Positions 48,007 through 58,147 of a stretch of DNA of 64,000 bases are shown piece by piece; position 1 is the stretch's first letter; each line of letters starts with the position of its first letter. This DNA is from Candidatus Babeliaceae bacterium. GTDB taxonomy: Bacteria; Babelota; Babeliae; Babelales; Babelaceae. Made by a program: the position numbers and the translations under genes. The notes below the pieces were generated by a model. That model was not told the DNA's origin, did not search any database, and saw only the letters and a program-made list of their open reading frames with translations. The stretch is from positions 1 through 64,000 of the forward strand of contig JAFFZZ010000114.1 of the NCBI GenBank assembly GCA_016933915.1. Reading direction: 5' to 3'.

Positions 48007-50715
48007 ATGACAAAAAAGGTCGATCTCTTTCTGATAGACGCCTCTTCCTTTTTGTACCGTGCGTATCATGCTCTGCGACCACTGCAAACGCCAGATGGCA
48101 TTCCAGTGCAAGCAGTATACGGTTTCTGTCGCATGCTTTTAAAACTTATCAAACGGTTCAAACCCGATGAACTTATCATTGTATGGGACAGTCCCGGCAA
48201 AACAATACGTCACAAACTATATAAACCTTACAAAGAAACCCGCCAAGCCCCACCAAGTGATCTTTTCGAACAGAAAAAGCTTATCCTTGAATTTGTTGAT
48301 ATTGCTGGGCTCGCGCAACTCGCCGAACCCGGTATTGAGGCTGATGACCTGATAGCCTCGGTTGCACAGTTTGGCAAAAAGACCAACCGACGCACCATCA
48401 TCGTCTCTTCCGATAAAGATCTTGCGCAGCTGGTTAACGAAAGTGTGGTGCTTTTTGATCCCTTCAAAGATAATTTCGTTGATCAACATACCTTAGAACA
48501 AAAATATGGTTTTCCACTCGAACGGCTCAGCCTCTATTACGCGCTCGTCGGCGACGCTTCAGATAATATCCCGGGAGTCAAAGGTATTGGGGCAAAAACT
48601 GCACAAAAACTTGCAGCTCAATTTTCATCATTGCAAGATCTTTACGATAACCTTGATAAAATTGAAAGCAACCGTACACGCACATTGCTTGTAGAAGGAC
48701 AAGATTTAGCATTTCTGAGCGAAGAACTTTTTAAACTGAGACCTGAAGAATACTTTTTTAAACACAAAGATGCAACCATCCCTGAAGATCTTCTTGAACA
48801 AGTACGTCCGTTTTTTGAACAACTCCATTTTTCTTCATTTCTCAAAGAGATACCGGCACCAAAAGCTGCTCAACTCACCGAGACATTTGCCAAAGAATAT
48901 GGATACACGTTTGAAACGGTCTCAACCATCGAAGAACTTGGAAAGCTCTGCAAAACTATCGAACGTAAAAAACATTTCGCTCTCGATACAGAAACAGACG
49001 GCAAACCGCCACTTCTCGCTTCGCTCATCGGACTCTCCATATGCTGCTCAGAAGGATCATCATTTTATATTCCGGTAAATCACAAAACTGATGGGCCCCA
49101 ATTGGCACAGGGGATTGCTCTTTCACATCTAAGCCCACTTCTTGAAAATAAAGATATCACTAAAGTGATGCACAATGCCAAGTTTGATCTCCATATTATG
49201 GAGAATGTTGGAGTTCGAGTGGAAGGACTTGTATTTGATACAATGGTAGCCGCAGGTCTCTTGCGCAGCGAGGAAGCAGACCGAATCGGCCTCAAATTTC
49301 TCTCGGAAAAGTTTCTTAAACAGGTTATGCCCAACTACAAAGATGTTATTTCGGCACAGAATGCAAAAAACTTCGCCTATGTCCCCCTCGCCCCGGCAAC
49401 AGATTATGCGGCGGCGGATGCACACCAAACACTCAGTCTCGAAAAAATAATAAGAAAAGAACTTGAGCGCGAAGATGTGCTTAAAGTATACGAACATATT
49501 GAGCATCCGCTTATTCCGATCCTCACTGCAATGGAACAAGAAGGAATCGGCATTGATGTTACAGTGCTCGACAAACTTGAACATAAAGTTGACCGTGAAC
49601 TCGAACATATAACAAAAAAAATAGAAGATACCGCACAGCTAAAAGAGGGAGAAGATATCAATCTCAACTCACCAGCTCAAGTTGCAGGCCTTCTCTTTGA
49701 AAAGCTTGGACTCACACCTGTTCGCAAAACCACCGGAAAAACAGGTTATTCAACAAGCGCTGAAGTGCTTGCAGAACTCGCAAAACAACACCCCGTTCCA
49801 AAACTCATTGTCCATTATCGAGAGCTATTTAAACTCAAAAGCACTTACCTAGAAGCATTACGCTCTGAAATCAACCCAAATACTGGGCGCATTCACACCA
49901 CCTTTAAACAAACAACCGTTGCCACCGGACGTCTTGCAAGCGCCAATCCAAACATGCAAAACATACCCGCTGACAACTCTTCCTATCCAATACGAGAAGC
50001 ATTTATCCCACCAGAAGGTCATCTCTTTATTTCAGCTGATTATTCGCAAATCGAGCTCCGCGTTCTTGCATATCTCTCACAAGATGAAAACCTTAAAAAA
50101 GCGTTCGAACGGGGAGAAGATATTCACGCACGAACCGCAGCTGGGCTCTTTGATGTCCCGCTTAAAGATGTTACTTCAACACAGCGACAACTTGCCAAGC
50201 GTATCAATTTCAGCATCCTCTATGGACTCACACCTTATGGGCTGTCAAAAGATCTCGATATCTCAATGAGCGACGCTAAAACGTATATTGATCGATATAT
50301 GGATCATTATCCTGGCGTCAGTGCATGGATGGATGAAGTTGTTGAAGAAACTAAAAAGCATGGCTATGTTACCACGCTCTGGGGCCGTAAACGAGCAATC
50401 CCTGGCATTTACGAAAAAAACAAAAACCTTTATAACCTTGCCCGCCGCGTCGCTATTAATACGAAAGCCCAAGGAACCAGCGCCGACCTCATGAAACTCG
50501 GAATGATCGCCCTCCATAAAAAACTAGAACGAAAGTTTCCAGAAGCAAAAATGGTGCTGCAGATACATGATGAGCTACTCATAACAGCCCCAAAAAACGA
50601 AGCGCAGAAGGTTGCTGAACTCTCAAAAGAGGTTCTCGAAGAAATTGTAAAATGGAACGTTCCCCTTGTTATTCAAATTCGTCTCGGTACCAATTGGCAT
50701 GAAGCTAGTAAATAA
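48007..50715 (+). CDS. polA: DNA polymerase I
   Basis: 5' nuclease domain, 3'-5' exo motif 'HFALDTETDG', polymerase motifs 'FISADYSQIELRVLAYLSQDENL', 'RQLAKRINFSILYGLTPYGL', 'MVLQIHDELL'. Confidence 0.97.
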   Translation: MTKKVDLFLIDASSFLYRAYHALRPLQTPDGIPVQAVYGFCRMLLKLIKRFKPDELIIVWDSPGKTIRHKLYKPYKETRQAPPSDLFEQKKLILEFVDIAGLAQLAEPGIEADDLIASVAQFGKKTNRRTIIVSSDKDLAQLVNESVVLFDPFKDNFVDQHTLEQKYGFPLERLSLYYALVGDASDNIPGVKGIGAKTAQKLAAQFSSLQDLYDNLDKIESNRTRTLLVEGQDLAFLSEELFKLRPEEYFFKHKDATIPEDLLEQVRPFFEQLHFSSFLKEIPAPKAAQLTETFAKEYGYTFETVSTIEELGKLCKTIERKKHFALDTETDGKPPLLASLIGLSICCSEGSSFYIPVNHKTDGPQLAQGIALSHLSPLLENKDITKVMHNAKFDLHIMENVGVRVEGLVFDTMVAAGLLRSEEADRIGLKFLSEKFLKQVMPNYKDVISAQNAKNFAYVPLAPATDYAAADAHQTLSLEKIIRKELEREDVLKVYEHIEHPLIPILTAMEQEGIGIDVTVLDKLEHKVDRELEHITKKIEDTAQLKEGEDINLNSPAQVAGLLFEKLGLTPVRKTTGKTGYSTSAEVLAELAKQHPVPKLIVHYRELFKLKSTYLEALRSEINPNTGRIHTTFKQTTVATGRLASANPNMQNIPADNSSYPIREAFIPPEGHLFISADYSQIELRVLAYLSQDENLKKAFERGEDIHARTAAGLFDVPLKDVTSTQRQLAKRINFSILYGLTPYGLSKDLDISMSDAKTYIDRYMDHYPGVSAWMDEVVEETKKHGYVTTLWGRKRAIPGIYEKNKNLYNLARRVAINTKAQGTSADLMKLGMIALHKKLERKFPEAKMVLQIHDELLITAPKNEAQKVAELSKEVLEEIVKWNVPLVIQIRLGTNWHEASK

Positions 50716-51634
50716 GACCTTGTTTTATCACTAACTCTGCCAACTTTTTAAAATCATCCGGAATAGGCGATTCGAACTGATACTCGTCCCCATCAAAAAC
50801 AAACTGTAATCGTGCTGCATGAAGCCCAAAACGTTGTGCACCTGGTAAAGGATTCCCGTAAATCGAGTCACCTAAAATAGGAAACCCCGCCTGAGCGCAA
50901 TGAAGTCTTATTTGATGTGTACGCCCTGTTCGAGGAAACGCTCTTATAAGAGCATAACCGTCAAAACGCCTTATCGTCTCCAAATCCGTCTGAGCATGGC
51001 TTCCAACAATTTCGCTACATACCATACGAGTTGGATGAAACGGATCACGCGTAATATTATATGAAATTGTTTCAGCATCGGGAGGATCCCCAACCACCAG
51101 AGCAAGATATGTCTTCTTAACCCCCCGGCCCTCAAAAAGCTTTCGCAACTCATCATAACCATGCTTAGTACGCGCAATCAGCAGTAGACCTGAAGTAAGC
51201 TTGTCAAGACGATGCACAATTCCCGGGCGAGAAAACTCCCCAACATCTTTTGTCTCAGGAAAAACAATCCGAAGCATATCGGTAAGTGCAAGCTCGACAG
51301 AGTCCTCAGATGTTGGATGAACCAAAAGCCCTGCCGGTTTATCAATCACTAGAAAATGCTTTCCCTCAAACACTAGATTCTTTTCAAAAAAATCCTGGCT
51401 CATTTTCGCATCAACAGGGCGATCAAAGCGCGTCTCGATCACCAGTAAAACCTGATCACCTGTATGAACTAAAGTCCCCCCTTTGGTCACCACATGCTCA
51501 TTAAGCTTCACCCTGCCGCGTAGAATATGCTTTTGCAAAGAAGAGCGCGATTCCACGACAAGAACATCCACTAAAAACTGATCCAGTCGCTTACGATCAT
51601 GTTCCGGGGTAACGGTAAAAAAATATTGCTTCAT
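50705..51634 (-). CDS. RluD-family 23S rRNA pseudouridine synthase
   Basis: 'VIDKPAGLLVHPT', 'GIVHRLDKLTSGLLLIARTKHGYDELRKLFEGRGVKKTYLALV', 'GRTHQIRLHCAQAGFPILGDSIYG'; S4-like N-term. Confidence 0.94.
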   Translation of the reverse strand: MKQYFFTVTPEHDRKRLDQFLVDVLVVESRSSLQKHILRGRVKLNEHVVTKGGTLVHTGDQVLLVIETRFDRPVDAKMSQDFFEKNLVFEGKHFLVIDKPAGLLVHPTSEDSVELALTDMLRIVFPETKDVGEFSRPGIVHRLDKLTSGLLLIARTKHGYDELRKLFEGRGVKKTYLALVVGDPPDAETISYNITRDPFHPTRMVCSEIVGSHAQTDLETIRRFDGYALIRAFPRTGRTHQIRLHCAQAGFPILGDSIYGNPLPGAQRFGLHAARLQFVFDGDEYQFESPIPDDFKKLAELVIKQGLIY

Positions 51635-51730
51635 TTTCCTCGTAATTCGTATTATGTATTTTCCTTTTTCAGGTTAAAATGAATATGACGAAAGTCAAAC
51701 AGGTCTGAAGGAACAGTCTAGGGAGCTGGC

Positions 51731-53086
51731 ATGGAACCACAAGAATTATATAACAAAATACTCCTTCACTTCGACGCTGTCGTGCATCGAAGTGATGTCA
51801 TGGGTCGCGAACTTCGAGCACTTCTTGAAGAATTACACTCGGCAGATATCGCCTCATTTTTCTTACTTCTCGATGACGAAGAGTCAAAAGCACTTTTTTT
51901 ATCTTTCTCGCGAGAACTGCAGGTAGAAATCTTCAAAGAGTTCTCGGCTCCACGACAGGTTATATTCCTCTCCTATCTAGATGAACCCCGGCTACGATCA
52001 CTGCTTATGGAGCTTGAAATTGATGAGCTCATGGCGTTTTTTGACGAGCTTTCCGACGATGAACTAGAACGATACCTCAAACTTCTTCAAAAGAAGGACC
52101 GGGAACAGGTTTTATCACTCCTCCAACTTGAGCCTCATTCTGCAGGGCGATATATGGAGGTTAATGTTCTCGCCCTCATAGCCGATTTTACTGTAGAAAA
52201 AAGCATCCAGATTCTTCGTCGGATCCAACCAGACCAAGAACTACACCACTGGATTTTTGTCACCACCCGCGATGGACAACTCGTAGGACATATTCTCTTA
52301 GAAGACCTGGTTCTTAAATACGCAGATACGCGCCTCTCATCGATAGTCAGAGAAAATGAATTTGAAATCCTTGTTGATGAAGATCGTGAAGAGGTAGCAC
52401 AAAAAATGCGTCACTACAATATTACTACTGCACCCGTTGTCGATCATAAAGGAACATTTTTAGGGATTATCTCTGCAGACAAGCTTGTCGATATCATTGA
52501 AGAAGAGAGTAGCGAAGATATTTACCGTATGGCTACAATGAGTCCTATCAAAGAGTCATACTTTGATATCCCATTCTCTCGGCTCCTTTACCAACGCGGG
52601 GTAATTCTCGTCGTCCTTCTTTTTGCACAGTCCTTCTCATCGACGATTATTGCAGCTTATGAAGTTGTCCTCGGCAGCTTCCTCATCAGATTCGTCACTA
52701 TGCTTGCCAGTACCGGAGGAAACACCAGCAGTCAGACCTCCGCTCTCGCCATTCAAGGCCTAGCCACTGGTGACATTAATGATCAGACGCTTTTCCGATT
52801 TGTTCGCCGCGAATTACTCATGGCAAGCGTTATTGGCCTCATTCTCGGGGCTCTCGCGTTTGCACGCATTTATCTCTGGCACGAAAACTTCTGGGGCTCC
52901 CTTACCGTTAGCATTTCCCTTACGGCTATTGTCGTTATTTCGGTTACTCTTGGCAGCTGTATTCCGCTCGTCCTAAAAAAGCTGCGCCTAGACCCAGCAC
53001 ACTCGGCAGGACCACTCCTCACCACGCTTATGGATATCATTGGTATTTTCATCTACTGCGTAATTAGCAGCAGAATCATGCGGTAA
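51731..53086 (+). CDS. mgtE: Magnesium transporter MgtE
   Basis: MgtE N-domain repeats, CBS pair, TM domain 'ASTGGNTSSQTSALAIQGLATGDI', 'PLVLKKLRLDPAHSAGPLLTTLMDIIGIFIYC'. Confidence 0.95.
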   Translation: MEPQELYNKILLHFDAVVHRSDVMGRELRALLEELHSADIASFFLLLDDEESKALFLSFSRELQVEIFKEFSAPRQVIFLSYLDEPRLRSLLMELEIDELMAFFDELSDDELERYLKLLQKKDREQVLSLLQLEPHSAGRYMEVNVLALIADFTVEKSIQILRRIQPDQELHHWIFVTTRDGQLVGHILLEDLVLKYADTRLSSIVRENEFEILVDEDREEVAQKMRHYNITTAPVVDHKGTFLGIISADKLVDIIEEESSEDIYRMATMSPIKESYFDIPFSRLLYQRGVILVVLLFAQSFSSTIIAAYEVVLGSFLIRFVTMLASTGGNTSSQTSALAIQGLATGDINDQTLFRFVRRELLMASVIGLILGALAFARIYLWHENFWGSLTVSISLTAIVVISVTLGSCIPLVLKKLRLDPAHSAGPLLTTLMDIIGIFIYCVISSRIMR

Positions 53087-53121
53087 AAAACACTAAATAT
53101 AAAGAGATATTCAGAAAAGAA

Positions 53122-53197
53122 TGGTGGAGCTGACCGGATTCGAACCGGTGGCCTCATGAATGCGACCCATGCGCTCTACCAACTGAGCTACAGCCCC
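53122..53197 (-). tRNA. tRNA-Ala (anticodon CGC), CCA encoded
   Basis: GGGGCTGTAGCTCAGTTGGTAGAGCGCATGGGTCGCATTCATGAGGCCACCGGTTCGAATCCGGTCAGCTCCACCA; loop GTCGCAT. Confidence 0.93.
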
Positions 53198-53386
53198 AAT
53201 AAAGATACCTTTAGAATAACAAATGTAAGATAAAAAACAAGGAAGCCATGTCCACTAGCTTCTAACCTAACCGTTAAAAAACGATCCAATTCCAATAAGA
53301 CATTCGATGTGATAAAATAAAAAAAATATTAATCGAGATTTGAATTGTAACAAAATACTATCCCGTGAAAGTGGAGGAAAATCTTC

Positions 53387-54514
53387 ATGCAAAAATTTTT
53401 GAAGTTACTAGGACTTTTATTCTCTTTCATATTCATTTTCCCCATCACCGCGGTCGAAAGCCCCAAAAAGAAACTCAAAGAAATTGTAAATCATAATAAA
53501 ATCTGCCGCGAACTAGAAGCATATTTAAGAGAGGTAAAAAAAAGAAACATAAAGGCTTACAAAAACCTGCTGAAAAATCACCTTGAAAAAGAATTGAAAA
53601 TATCTGAACAAAAAGCTCTCTGGCTCATTCAAAGTTTCAAAGGATTGAAGACGCCGCCATCAACATACAAAGAATGTATCGAAAAATTCAAAAGGGAAGA
53701 TTCCTTCCTTGGTTTAATTTTCCAAACACTTCACCAAACAGCTACCCAAATACATATAGATTCGCACCAGGATTGGCAAATATATGCCGCCGTTTTTGAT
53801 CCCTTTTTTAGTGATCTTGCCCTATTAACTGGGAAAAAAAAGCAGCATAAGGATTCAATCGTAAAAATTTTTAAAAAAACATTTGAAACATACTGCACAT
53901 TCAATAATTCATCCAAATTATCACTCGAAGAAATCGCCAAAAAAATTTTAGGAACAGATGGGGGCAAAGAGGTAAAAATTCCTTTATTTTTGTCGGCTTT
54001 AAATCAAATTATGCATAATTATCTTAAAGGGATAAATACCGAAGAAAACTATTTCAGATTTATATCATTAACAAACACTCCTGATCAAAAAAGGAACGAA
54101 AAAACTGATTCGCCAAACATAAGCATAAAAGATTTGCAAAAAACACTTTCAATTGAAGACCTTAAAACATCGAATACCATTAATCTCTTCGTTATCAAAT
54201 GCTTTCTGGAATACTATAACAATTGCATGAAGAAGAGGCTTCTCGCCTCATCTGATGTGAAAAAAAACTTCTTCGATAAATTCTTGATACCAACCAGTAA
54301 TTATGCCCACAAGGAAACAATCGAAAGCTACATGGAGAGCATATTTCTGGATTTATACCATGAATCCCCTGATAGCGTGCGAAACAAAAAACGGGTAGCA
54401 GAACGTTTATATGAAGAAAGTGATTACCTTAAACGACAGTGTCAAGGCGACTTTGAAATAACTTTAAACAAGATTTCTTCTAAACCGAAAAATTTAATAT
54501 GTAGTTACATCTAG
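53387..54514 (+). CDS. Predicted secreted protein of unknown function
   Basis: Signal peptide MQKFLKLLGLLFSFIFIFPITAVES; helical lysine-rich body. Confidence 0.78.
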   Translation: MQKFLKLLGLLFSFIFIFPITAVESPKKKLKEIVNHNKICRELEAYLREVKKRNIKAYKNLLKNHLEKELKISEQKALWLIQSFKGLKTPPSTYKECIEKFKREDSFLGLIFQTLHQTATQIHIDSHQDWQIYAAVFDPFFSDLALLTGKKKQHKDSIVKIFKKTFETYCTFNNSSKLSLEEIAKKILGTDGGKEVKIPLFLSALNQIMHNYLKGINTEENYFRFISLTNTPDQKRNEKTDSPNISIKDLQKTLSIEDLKTSNTINLFVIKCFLEYYNNCMKKRLLASSDVKKNFFDKFLIPTSNYAHKETIESYMESIFLDLYHESPDSVRNKKRVAERLYEESDYLKRQCQGDFEITLNKISSKPKNLICSYI

Positions 54515-54578
54515 CGCTTTACAAACCCAGCCAAAATATTCACCATAGGAAAAGAGCATTTTGCGAAAGGGATGATAC

Positions 54579-55193
54579 ATGTCACCGACATCAAAATCAG
54601 GTCGCCTGGAAGTCATTTGCGGACCAATGTTTTCAGGAAAGTCGGAAGAACTTATTCGACGACTCAGACGTTCTCAACTAGCACGACAAAAAACACAAAT
54701 TTTTAAACATAGCGCCGACAACCGTCGCACACTCGATCATGTCGCTTCACACTGCGGAGATCGAATCGCTGCCTGTGCTATAGCAGAGACTCAAACACTT
54801 GCTATGTTTCTTCTTGACGATACCGAAGTTATAGGCATTGATGAGGTACAATTCTTTGGCAACGATATTGTTTTGTTGATAGACAAACTTGTCGACGAAG
54901 GGAAAAGGGTTATTGTCGCGGGACTTGATCTTGACTTTCGCGGCATTCCCTTTGGCAGTATCCCAACATTAATGGCACTCGCCGATGAAGTTATAAAACT
55001 CAAAGCTGTCTGCATGAAAACAGGTGCTGACGCGCACTATTCACAACGACTAGTAAGTGGACAACCTGCTCTACACACCGATCCGCTCGTCTTAATTGGC
55101 GCAGAAGAAAGCTATGAGGCTCGCTCACGAGCCACCTTTGAGATAGACAGAAAACCACTTGCTGAGTATCTAAAAAGGCACAATTTTGAGTAA
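54579..55193 (+). CDS. tdk: Thymidine kinase
   Basis: 'LEVICGPMFSGKSEELIRRLRR', 'GIDEVQFF', 'VIVAGLDLDFRGIPFGSIPTLMALAD'. Confidence 0.95.
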   Translation: MSPTSKSGRLEVICGPMFSGKSEELIRRLRRSQLARQKTQIFKHSADNRRTLDHVASHCGDRIAACAIAETQTLAMFLLDDTEVIGIDEVQFFGNDIVLLIDKLVDEGKRVIVAGLDLDFRGIPFGSIPTLMALADEVIKLKAVCMKTGADAHYSQRLVSGQPALHTDPLVLIGAEESYEARSRATFEIDRKPLAEYLKRHNFE

Positions 55194-56523
55194 AACAACT
55201 TTTGTCTGTCTCTCATGTCAAGCCACTAGCAGCAAATGGTTTGGTTGTTGCCCTGTTTGTCATGAATGGAATACCATTGAAGAAGTCTCTGGTCGACAGC
55301 CTGGTATTACACGCCGAAAGCAGCACCTTAAACCGGTTCCTCTTCAACGGCTCAACGAATGCAAGATTGTTCCTCAAAAAAGGCTTGCGTCTGGTATCGG
55401 TGAATGGGACCGTGTTACCGGCGGCGGTATTGTATCCGGTTCTTTTTTAATGCTCACTGGAGACCCAGGCATTGGAAAATCGACTCTTCTTCTTCACATT
55501 GCACATGAGCTCAGCAAAAAACATCGCATTTTTTATTTCTCATCAGAGGAGTCCCTTGAACAAGTAAAATTGCGTGCTGAAAGAATTAATTGCGTTAGCT
55601 CAACGCTTCTGTTTTCCGATCGCGCACAACTTGATGAAATTATTATTACTGCTGAGCATGAACATCCTGACATTATCATTATTGACTCAATCCAAAACTG
55701 TTACAGTTCAGAAAGTGAGACATTGCCGGGAAGCGTTGGACAACTCCGTGAAGCAGCATTTCGACTTATGCGTCTCGCAAAAGAAAACGGCATAGCGGTA
55801 ATTTTAAGTGGCCATATCACCAAAGAAGGCTTGATGGCTGGGCCAAAAACTCTCGAACATATGGTTGATGCAGTCTTCTACCTACAAGGCGAAGATCGCT
55901 GGCAAACGCGAATTCTTCGATCGGTCAAAAATCGTTTCGGCACCGTTAACGAAATTGGTTTTTTTGAGATGGAAACCAATGGTCTCCGTGAAATTACCAA
56001 CATCAACAAATATCTTATCGATGAATGTAACTCAACATCAGGATCTATGCTCGCAAGCTCACTCGAAGGATCACGCCCTCTTTTACTCGAGCTACAGGCG
56101 CTTACTATTCCTACCCAATATGGAGTCGCTCAACGTGTTATCTCAGGTATTGATCCTAAACACGTCATTCTCGTCGCTGCAATTCTTGAGAAATATCTGC
56201 ACATTAAATTCAGTGCTCATGACATTTTTTTTAAAATAAGTGGGAGCCTCAAAATTAAGGGAGTACCACCAGATTTAGGAATTGCGCTTGCACTTCTTTC
56301 GAGCTTTTTCCAGCAACCGCTTCCCGCTAAATGCATCGCACTTGGCGAACTCAGTTTAACCGGTCAGGTTAAACCGATAAATGGAATAGGAATCCATACA
56401 AATGAGGCGGAAAAGTTCGGAATCCGCGAACTTTTCATCGCCTCAAACCAAAAAATTGCAAAATGTACAGCTCAACTACATCGTTTTAAACATGTTGGCG
56501 AACTACTCTCCCTTTTCAACTAA
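55186..56523 (+). CDS. radA: DNA repair protein RadA/Sms
   Basis: Zn finger 'CLSCQATSSKWFGCCPVC', 'LTGDPGIGKSTLLLHIA', 'VKNRFGTVNEIGFFEM', 'PPDLGIALALLSSF'. TTG start. Confidence 0.95.
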   Translation: MSKTTFVCLSCQATSSKWFGCCPVCHEWNTIEEVSGRQPGITRRKQHLKPVPLQRLNECKIVPQKRLASGIGEWDRVTGGGIVSGSFLMLTGDPGIGKSTLLLHIAHELSKKHRIFYFSSEESLEQVKLRAERINCVSSTLLFSDRAQLDEIIITAEHEHPDIIIIDSIQNCYSSESETLPGSVGQLREAAFRLMRLAKENGIAVILSGHITKEGLMAGPKTLEHMVDAVFYLQGEDRWQTRILRSVKNRFGTVNEIGFFEMETNGLREITNINKYLIDECNSTSGSMLASSLEGSRPLLLELQALTIPTQYGVAQRVISGIDPKHVILVAAILEKYLHIKFSAHDIFFKISGSLKIKGVPPDLGIALALLSSFFQQPLPAKCIALGELSLTGQVKPINGIGIHTNEAEKFGIRELFIASNQKIAKCTAQLHRFKHVGELLSLFN

Positions 56524-57222
56524 GGGTGCCGCAAACTGTTGTCGATAGCATGAGCCAATCCAGGCAAACGCAAATCCATCAAGCAATAATGTTCCCAAAG
56601 CAATTAACAAGTTAACAATGCCTGACGGATAGATAAAACCAAGCGCGAAACCACCCCAAATACCAAGCGAGAGAATAAAAAACGAGGCCCACACAAGCAT
56701 TGATGTCTTACGCCAACCTAAATGTAATGCTGCAACAATGCCTATTTTATGATCAACAATACAATAAGGCGTATAAAGCAACTTGCTCAACGCAGCAATT
56801 ACAGTCAGAATCGCCACGAAATAAGCTATCCACGTCATAAGCGCAGCTCCCCGTGACAAATACCAGAGTACAACAATAGGGAGATAGAAGAGTAGATACC
56901 AGAAGGAAAGAACAATTCCTGTGCCAAATTGATTGAAGAAAAGCCATCGTGAACGCCGACCATCTAAAAGATCAAACGTCAACTCGTAAGGAATACGAAT
57001 AATTCCCAAAAGCCAAATGCAGATAAAAACAAGGATAGCGGCGGAAAAGACAATCACGAACAATGAAGATGCGCCCATCCAAAGTGACACAATACCGAGC
57101 AGTAAAAACAATGCCAGGGGTGCAATAAGATTAACAACTACCCGAGAAATAGAACGCCACATAAAGGGGACAAACTTTCTTCCTGCCTGCGAAAACGCCT
57201 TTGTAAGAGAAACAGAAGTCAT
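56503..57222 (-). CDS. Polytopic membrane protein, paralog of next CDS
   Basis: 'SLTKAFSQAGRKFVPFMWRSISRVVVNLIAPLAL...SCYRQQFAAP'. Confidence 0.8.
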   Translation of the reverse strand: MTSVSLTKAFSQAGRKFVPFMWRSISRVVVNLIAPLALFLLLGIVSLWMGASSLFVIVFSAAILVFICIWLLGIIRIPYELTFDLLDGRRSRWLFFNQFGTGIVLSFWYLLFYLPIVVLWYLSRGAALMTWIAYFVAILTVIAALSKLLYTPYCIVDHKIGIVAALHLGWRKTSMLVWASFFILSLGIWGGFALGFIYPSGIVNLLIALGTLLLDGFAFAWIGSCYRQQFAAPLVEKGE

Positions 57223-57234
57223 AACACTCTCTTA

Positions 57235-57999
57235 TCAAATTCGTTGTTCAGGTATAGGGTATTGTTGACGATAGCACGCTGCAAGCACCAAGAAAAAGAA
57301 GATGTTTATAATGGTAATCACCAGACGTATTACCGTAGAAGATAAGTAGAACGGCAAGATATAGGTACCAGACATCCATACAGCAGCAACAAACCATAGC
57401 GTCCACGGTATCGAGCGGATGCTTGAACCAATTGAAGCAAAAACACCCATCACCTTGTCAACCACAAAGAATGGAAAATAGAAGAAAAAGACAGAGATGC
57501 ACAAAGCGACAATAGTTGACAACGCTAGCACTGTTTTAACAGACATCACAGAAGCAAAAACGGCAAAGAATATTTTCCAAATAAGCCCATACAATGCGCT
57601 TATAATTGCAGTTGCTGAAATAATACGAGCCCCCGGCTTAAAATGGTTCAAAAACCACCACCGTGATTCTTTTTTATCAAGAGCATTTAAGGCTAATTCA
57701 TATTGCATGCGCGCTATACCCATCCCCCAAAAAAGCATGAAGAAAATATAAACAAGCAAAGCAACAAAGGTTGTTGTCGTAATCTCTCGGGTGAGCAAGA
57801 AGGTTTTTAAAGCCCCCATTAACTCATCAGCAGAGGTAAAGCGCCCAACAGCAAGATAAATAATGCCAACAGTCAAAGCTCCCGGAAGCAACAGGTTAAC
57901 AAATGCCCGCGAAATTGCCCGCCAAAGAAAACTAAAAAAATGAGTAAAAGCATGGGAAAATGCCTTTTTTAAAGAAATGGTTGACCTAACCATAAACAA
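57235..57999 (-). CDS. Polytopic membrane protein, paralog of previous CDS
   Basis: 'SLKKAFSHAFTHFFSFLWRAISRAFVNLLLPGAL...ACYRQQYPIP'. Confidence 0.8.
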   Translation of the reverse strand: MFMVRSTISLKKAFSHAFTHFFSFLWRAISRAFVNLLLPGALTVGIIYLAVGRFTSADELMGALKTFLLTREITTTTFVALLVYIFFMLFWGMGIARMQYELALNALDKKESRWWFLNHFKPGARIISATAIISALYGLIWKIFFAVFASVMSVKTVLALSTIVALCISVFFFYFPFFVVDKVMGVFASIGSSIRSIPWTLWFVAAVWMSGTYILPFYLSSTVIRLVITIINIFFFLVLAACYRQQYPIPEQRI

Positions 58000-58147
58000 G
58001 CTCCTTAATAAATAAAAAAATTCATATCAGCAGAGGAACAATATCACAAAAAAACGACCTTCAGCAAGCTGCCACCTAACCAATTAAAAAAGAGTTTGTC
58101 TGTTTTGAGGTACTTTAAAATTTGGTAAAAAGAAAAGAAGGCTTTAA

